Origin: a bacterium
Lineage (GTDB): Bacteria > Zhuqueibacterota > QNDG01
Length of the DNA stretch: 62,231 nucleotides
Assembly (NCBI GenBank): GCA_021158245.1
Contig: JAGGVB010000044.1
Span: 1-62,231 of the forward strand
Direction of reading: 5' to 3'
The notes below the pieces were generated by a model, which was given only the letters and a program-made list of their open reading frames with translations, was not told the origin of the DNA and searched no databases. Made by a program: the position numbers and the translations under genes. Shown here one piece after another: positions 59,993 through 62,231 of this stretch (positions within the stretch are counted from its first letter, which is position 1; the number at the start of each line of letters is the position of its first letter).

Positions 59993-60349
59993 TTGAAAGA
60001 GAAAGTTAAGGAAGTACAGAAAAATCTTCTTGATATGGTTCCTGTAAGGACGTGTGAATGGGATACGGACGAAGGAGGAATAATTTATCTTCTTGTCCCA
60101 AGATTCAGAAACAGGTTTATGAAATGGATTGCTGATCGTCTCGGAAAGTCTGAATTTGTTAAAGTATTTTTTGATGAAAAGGGAAGCCCTGCATGGAAAC
60201 TTGCAGATGGTAATCTGTCCATAATTGATATTGGCAAGAGAATTCCAAAAGATCCTGACGAAACAGATCAGCAGATGTATGAGCGTCTTGCTGAGTTTTT
60301 TGTTATTTTGAGGAAGAATAGATTTGTAGAGTTAAAGGAGAAACGCTAG
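59993..60349 (+). CDS. PqqD-family protein
   Basis: I place the start at TTG 59993 (AAAGGCGGA 7 bases upstream), giving 118 residues. A longer frame from 59909 would run through the OPT terminator hairpin. The C-terminal part GSPAWKLADGNLSIIDIGKRI and MYERLAEFFVILRKNRFVEL is the PqqD-like winged-helix pattern; N-terminally the protein contains RTCEWDTDEGGIIYLLVPRF. PqqD domains bind peptide precursors for radical SAM enzymes, but neither a precursor nor a radical SAM gene is nearby, so its partner is unknown. It may be transcribed from a promoter after the terminator or by read-through. Confidence 0.75.
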   Translation: MKEKVKEVQKNLLDMVPVRTCEWDTDEGGIIYLLVPRFRNRFMKWIADRLGKSEFVKVFFDEKGSPAWKLADGNLSIIDIGKRIPKDPDETDQQMYERLAEFFVILRKNRFVELKEKR

Positions 60350-60383
60350 ATATTGAGCCTCTGCTTGTTGAATTATTTCTTAG

Positions 60384-60413
60384 GCCCGGCACATGTGCAT
60401 CAGCGTGTCCGGG
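60384..60413 (+). terminator. Hairpin after the PqqD-family gene
   Basis: GCCCGGCAC on the left pairs with GTGTCCGGGC on the right with a one-base bulge. It lacks a T run, so it may be a weak or factor-assisted terminator. Confidence 0.5.
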
Positions 60414-60611
60414 CTTGTGTGTATTAAAGCATTATCCGAAAATTCCATCTTTTATTTCAGTCCGCAGGAGAGGCTAATACCCTTAAATAAAGGTTTTATT
60501 TTTGTTGAACAGTCACAAGGGTTAGGATTTGCTTTAACAGTAAAAACAATTCCATGCGAATAAATTGTTTTAAAAGTAATTTTTATTTGTAAAAATTGAT
60601 AAATATGTTAT

Positions 60612-60647
60612 CTTATTGACTGTATTTATATAAATTCAGTCAATAAG
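60612..60647. promoter_or_regulatory. 36-bp near-perfect palindrome upstream of the DUF4143 ATPase
   Basis: CTTATTGACTG (60612-60622) and CAGTCAATAAG (60637-60647) are exact inverted arms; the 14 bases between contain the self-complementary ATTTATATAAAT, so only one base pair in the whole 36 is mismatched. It ends 11 bases before the ATG, covering the GGGG of the ribosome site region. It may be an operator, a cruciform or a remnant of an inverted repeat of a mobile element. Confidence 0.6.
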
Positions 60648-60658
60648 GGGACTCAATT

Positions 60659-61807
60659 ATGAATTTTTATCCAAGAATCCTGGAAAACACCATCTTAGAT
60701 TCTCTGCAACCCGGGAAAGTGGTTCTGCTGGTCGGAGCCAGACGGGTTGGGAAAACCGTGTTGATCAACAGAATCGCTAAAAAGTATTCCTCTGATGCAC
60801 TTTTTCTCAACGGAGAGGATTTTGACACCCAAGCTGTGCTGGAAAAGCGGAGCGCTGCTCATTACAAGAGTTTTATCGGCAAACACTCTCTTTTTATTAT
60901 TGACGAAGCGCAGAAAATTCCACATATCGGACAGATCTGCAAACTCATGGTTGACAGCATTGCAGGGTTGCGCATATTGCTGACTGGTTCATCAGCTTTT
61001 GATTTGCAGAACAGGTTCGGCGAACCCCTTACCGGCAGAAAAACAACGTTTCAACTTTATCCTCTGGCTCAGGAAGAATTCTCATTTTTTGAAAATTCGG
61101 TGGAAACCAGTGGCAGGCTCGATGAAAAGCTGGTGTTCGGGAACTATCCTGAAATCTGGCAAACTGATGACAATAATAAACGTGTTGCTTATCTAAAGGA
61201 ACTTGCTGAAGATTATCTGCTGAAAGACATTCTTATCTACGATGGTATTCGTAATGCCCACAAGCTGCGTAATCTGCTTCGGCTTATTGCTTTTCAAATC
61301 GGCAAGGATGTTTCCTATCAGGAGCTGGGCAGACAGTTGGGAATCAGCAAGAATACTGTAGAAAAATATCTTGACCTTTTGACCAAGGTTTTTGTGCTAT
61401 ACAAGGTGGAAGGATTAAGTCGGAATCTTCGAAAAGAGATATCAAAAAGCAGCCGCTGGTATTTTGCGGACACTGGAATCCGCAATGTGTTTACCGCCAA
61501 TTTCACTTTGCCCTCTCTGAGGCAGGATATGGGACAGTTGTGGGAAAACTATATAATCAGTGAACGGCTAAAGGTGATCGGCAATAACCAGATGCATTGT
61601 AATACCTATTTTTGGAGAACCTATGACCAGCAGGAAATTGACTGGGTCGAAGAGCGGGATGGCAGATTGCATGGGTTTGAAATGAAATGGGGTGATTCGC
61701 GTGTGCGTCCGCCTGTAGCGTGGCGCAGGAATTATCCTGACGCGACTTTTCAGGTGATTCATCCACGGAATTATCTGGAATGGCTTCGCAGTGAGGCAAA
61801 GCCATAA
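60659..61807 (+). CDS. AAA-type ATPase with DUF4143 domain
   Basis: The 382-residue protein has an AAA_14-type ATPase domain in its first half: Walker A VGARRVGKTVLINR, Walker B SLFIIDEAQKIPHIG and the sensor LTGSSAFDLQNRFGEPLTGR. The second half is DUF4143 with a winged-helix-like ELGRQLGISKNTVEKYLDLLTKVFVLYKV, SSRWYFADTGIRN, LWENYIISERLK and the nuclease-like end YFWRTYDQQEIDWVEERDGRLHGFEMKW (the E/D-D-E-K pattern of restriction-type folds). These proteins are common accessory genes in bacteria and archaea, of unknown function. It starts ATG 60659 after GGGG. Its orphan status and palindrome suggest transfer. Confidence 0.9.
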   Translation: MNFYPRILENTILDSLQPGKVVLLVGARRVGKTVLINRIAKKYSSDALFLNGEDFDTQAVLEKRSAAHYKSFIGKHSLFIIDEAQKIPHIGQICKLMVDSIAGLRILLTGSSAFDLQNRFGEPLTGRKTTFQLYPLAQEEFSFFENSVETSGRLDEKLVFGNYPEIWQTDDNNKRVAYLKELAEDYLLKDILIYDGIRNAHKLRNLLRLIAFQIGKDVSYQELGRQLGISKNTVEKYLDLLTKVFVLYKVEGLSRNLRKEISKSSRWYFADTGIRNVFTANFTLPSLRQDMGQLWENYIISERLKVIGNNQMHCNTYFWRTYDQQEIDWVEERDGRLHGFEMKWGDSRVRPPVAWRRNYPDATFQVIHPRNYLEWLRSEAKP

Positions 61808-61835
61808 TAATGGAAACTCCTTTTAATTAAAATTA

Positions 61836-61862
61836 GTTCAGCTTTTTTTACTTGTGCTGAAA
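61836..61862 (+). terminator. Weak hairpin after the DUF4143 gene
   Basis: TTCAGC pairs with GCTGAA around a T-rich loop of 12 bases or so. The first arm belongs to the 15-base direct repeat GTTCAGCTTTTTTTA found again at 61974-61988. Weak support as terminator. Confidence 0.35.
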
Positions 61863-61893
61863 CAAATTATTCTTTACCTTTTAATAACTTCCC

Positions 61894-61923
61894 CTCGTTC
61901 CCAAACTCCGGTTTGGGAACGAG
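61894..61923. repeat. Perfect 13-bp hairpin of the CTCGTTCCCAA type
   Basis: CTCGTTCCCAAAC and GTTTGGGAACGAG form an uninterrupted stem with a TCCG tetraloop. From memory, the same CTCGTTCCCAAxC...GxTTGGGAACGAG hairpin is dispersed in many unrelated genomes. It lies between two 15-base direct repeats (61836-61850, 61974-61988). Confidence 0.8.
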
Positions 61924-61985
61924 AAGTATTCTTAAATTAACAATGGCCTTGTCTGTGGCCGTTGCAAGAAATTGTTCAGCTTTTT

Positions 61986-62231
61986 TTATCTATCTTTCCA
62001 ATATTTTGGTTTTCGATGTAAATTCATTAATGCCATAATTCTGATATTATTTCCAACAATTCTATAGAGAATTCCGTAGGGAAATTTGTTTGTAAGGCAA
62101 CGTCTTGTGTCTGAATCAATCAATGCCTATGCATATGGGTGGTCACATATTCGTTTGATTGTAGCGTAAACTTCTTCGGAAAATTTTAATCCCAATCCTG
62201 TATAGCATTCTTCATAATATTCAATTGCAAC
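61986..62231 (-). pseudogene. RelE/ParE-type toxin gene broken by an in-frame TAG (partial, right edge)
   Basis: The minus-strand frame from the window edge reads VAIEYYEECYTGLGLKFSEEV, then RICDHPYA, a TAG at 62129-62127, then ALIDSDTRRCLTNKFPYGILYRIVGNNIRIMALMNLHRKPKYWKDR in two parts, to TAA at 61988-61986. Both halves match the RelE/ParE family (YYE start, RRxLxxxFPYGIxYRI, LHRxPxYWxxR end). In the family the interrupted position is usually Trp in PxAW, so a single TGG-to-TAG change explains it. Part of the N-terminus and any antitoxin lie outside the window. It is probably a dead toxin, unless the stop is a sequencing error. Confidence 0.8.

Larger units (their letters stand above)
60350..60658. 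other. Intergenic region before the DUF4143 ATPase
   Basis: It holds an imperfect GC-rich hairpin, probably the terminator of the PqqD-like gene (60384-60413, GCCCGG arms), then about 200 A/T-rich bases and the 36-bp palindrome at 60612-60647. No gene was seen. Confidence 0.6.

Noticed and set aside
62127-62129. TAG read as a recoded amino acid (pyrrolysine or altered code)
   Set aside because: Several intact genes here end in TAG, no recoding element is seen, and the family usually has Trp here, so a nonsense change is simpler.
1-62231. tRNA, rRNA, CRISPR array, complete insertion sequence or prophage
   Set aside because: Scanning the spacers by eye showed no cloverleaf-like sequence, regular repeat-spacer array, transposase or phage gene. 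A tRNA scan would be decisive.

Overview
The window looks like a chromosomal segment of a low-to-mid GC, diderm, probably anaerobic bacterium of the FCB (Fibrobacterota-Chlorobiota-Bacteroidota) side of the tree. The evidence is a secreted protein with a type IX secretion (YPNPFN-type) C-terminal tail, a GWxTD-domain protein, FadL/OmpP1-type and other outer-membrane barrels, lipoproteins, several Tol/Exb-type proteins, and FlgD-Ig-like domains. Against a classical Bacteroidetes species stand the frequent strong Shine-Dalgarno sites, a spirochaete/chlamydia-style V-type ATPase operon, a PPi-type phosphofructokinase and an archaeal-type GatDE amidotransferase. Phylum-level placement is inference; no rRNA gene is present.

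Layout. 1-397 (-): start of a GltS-like Na+/glutamate symporter. 693-4288 (+): purL (PurS-like N-terminus fused to PurL) and purQ, ATGA-coupled. 4726-7664 (+): parA-parB-M23 peptidase-bactofilin, a chromosome-segregation and cell-shape cluster. 7996-15040 (+): V-type ATPase operon E-DUF2764-A-B-D-I-K closed by a strong terminator; the K subunit carries the Na+ ligand set known from Enterococcus hirae. 15374-25550 (+): a tightly coupled operon of two large periplasmic TPR proteins, a small basic secreted protein, a TolQ/ExbB channel, two different ExbD/TolR proteins (one lacking the essential Asp) and an AgmX/TonB-like protein; this is the best candidate for an uncharacterised envelope motor. 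25646-30509 (-): ECF sigma, zinc anti-sigma, GWxTD protein, aromatic-rich lipoprotein, FadL-type porin. 30561-31346 (-): birA.

31528-34874 (+): gatE-gatD, the tRNA-dependent Glu-tRNA(Gln) amidotransferase otherwise typical of archaea. 35097-39867 (+): nitrilase-family hydrolase, rtcB, an orphan ExbD, panC and a TPR protein. 40014-40628: ppa. 41408-49912: a 1481-residue type IX secretion cargo, a CAP-domain protein, an SDR dehydrogenase, an S9 peptidase and a small FlgD-Ig-like protein. 49909-51023: a MazF-type toxin-antitoxin pair behind a perfect 24-bp palindrome, sandwiched between a truncated and an intact copy of a small Smr-domain gene.

51250-62231: a C69 dipeptidase, a nested inverted-repeat (MITE-like) element, a WD40-CsgG-like protein with an outer-membrane barrel, a ferritin-like protein with a signalling-type zinc tail, PPi-type PFK, an OPT transporter, a PqqD-like protein, a DUF4143 ATPase behind a 36-bp palindrome, and a RelE/ParE toxin gene broken by an in-frame TAG at the right edge. 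Energy genes fit a PPi- and Na+-economy (pfp, V-ATPase, GltS), although a soluble pyrophosphatase is also present. No tRNA, rRNA, CRISPR array or complete insertion sequence was seen.
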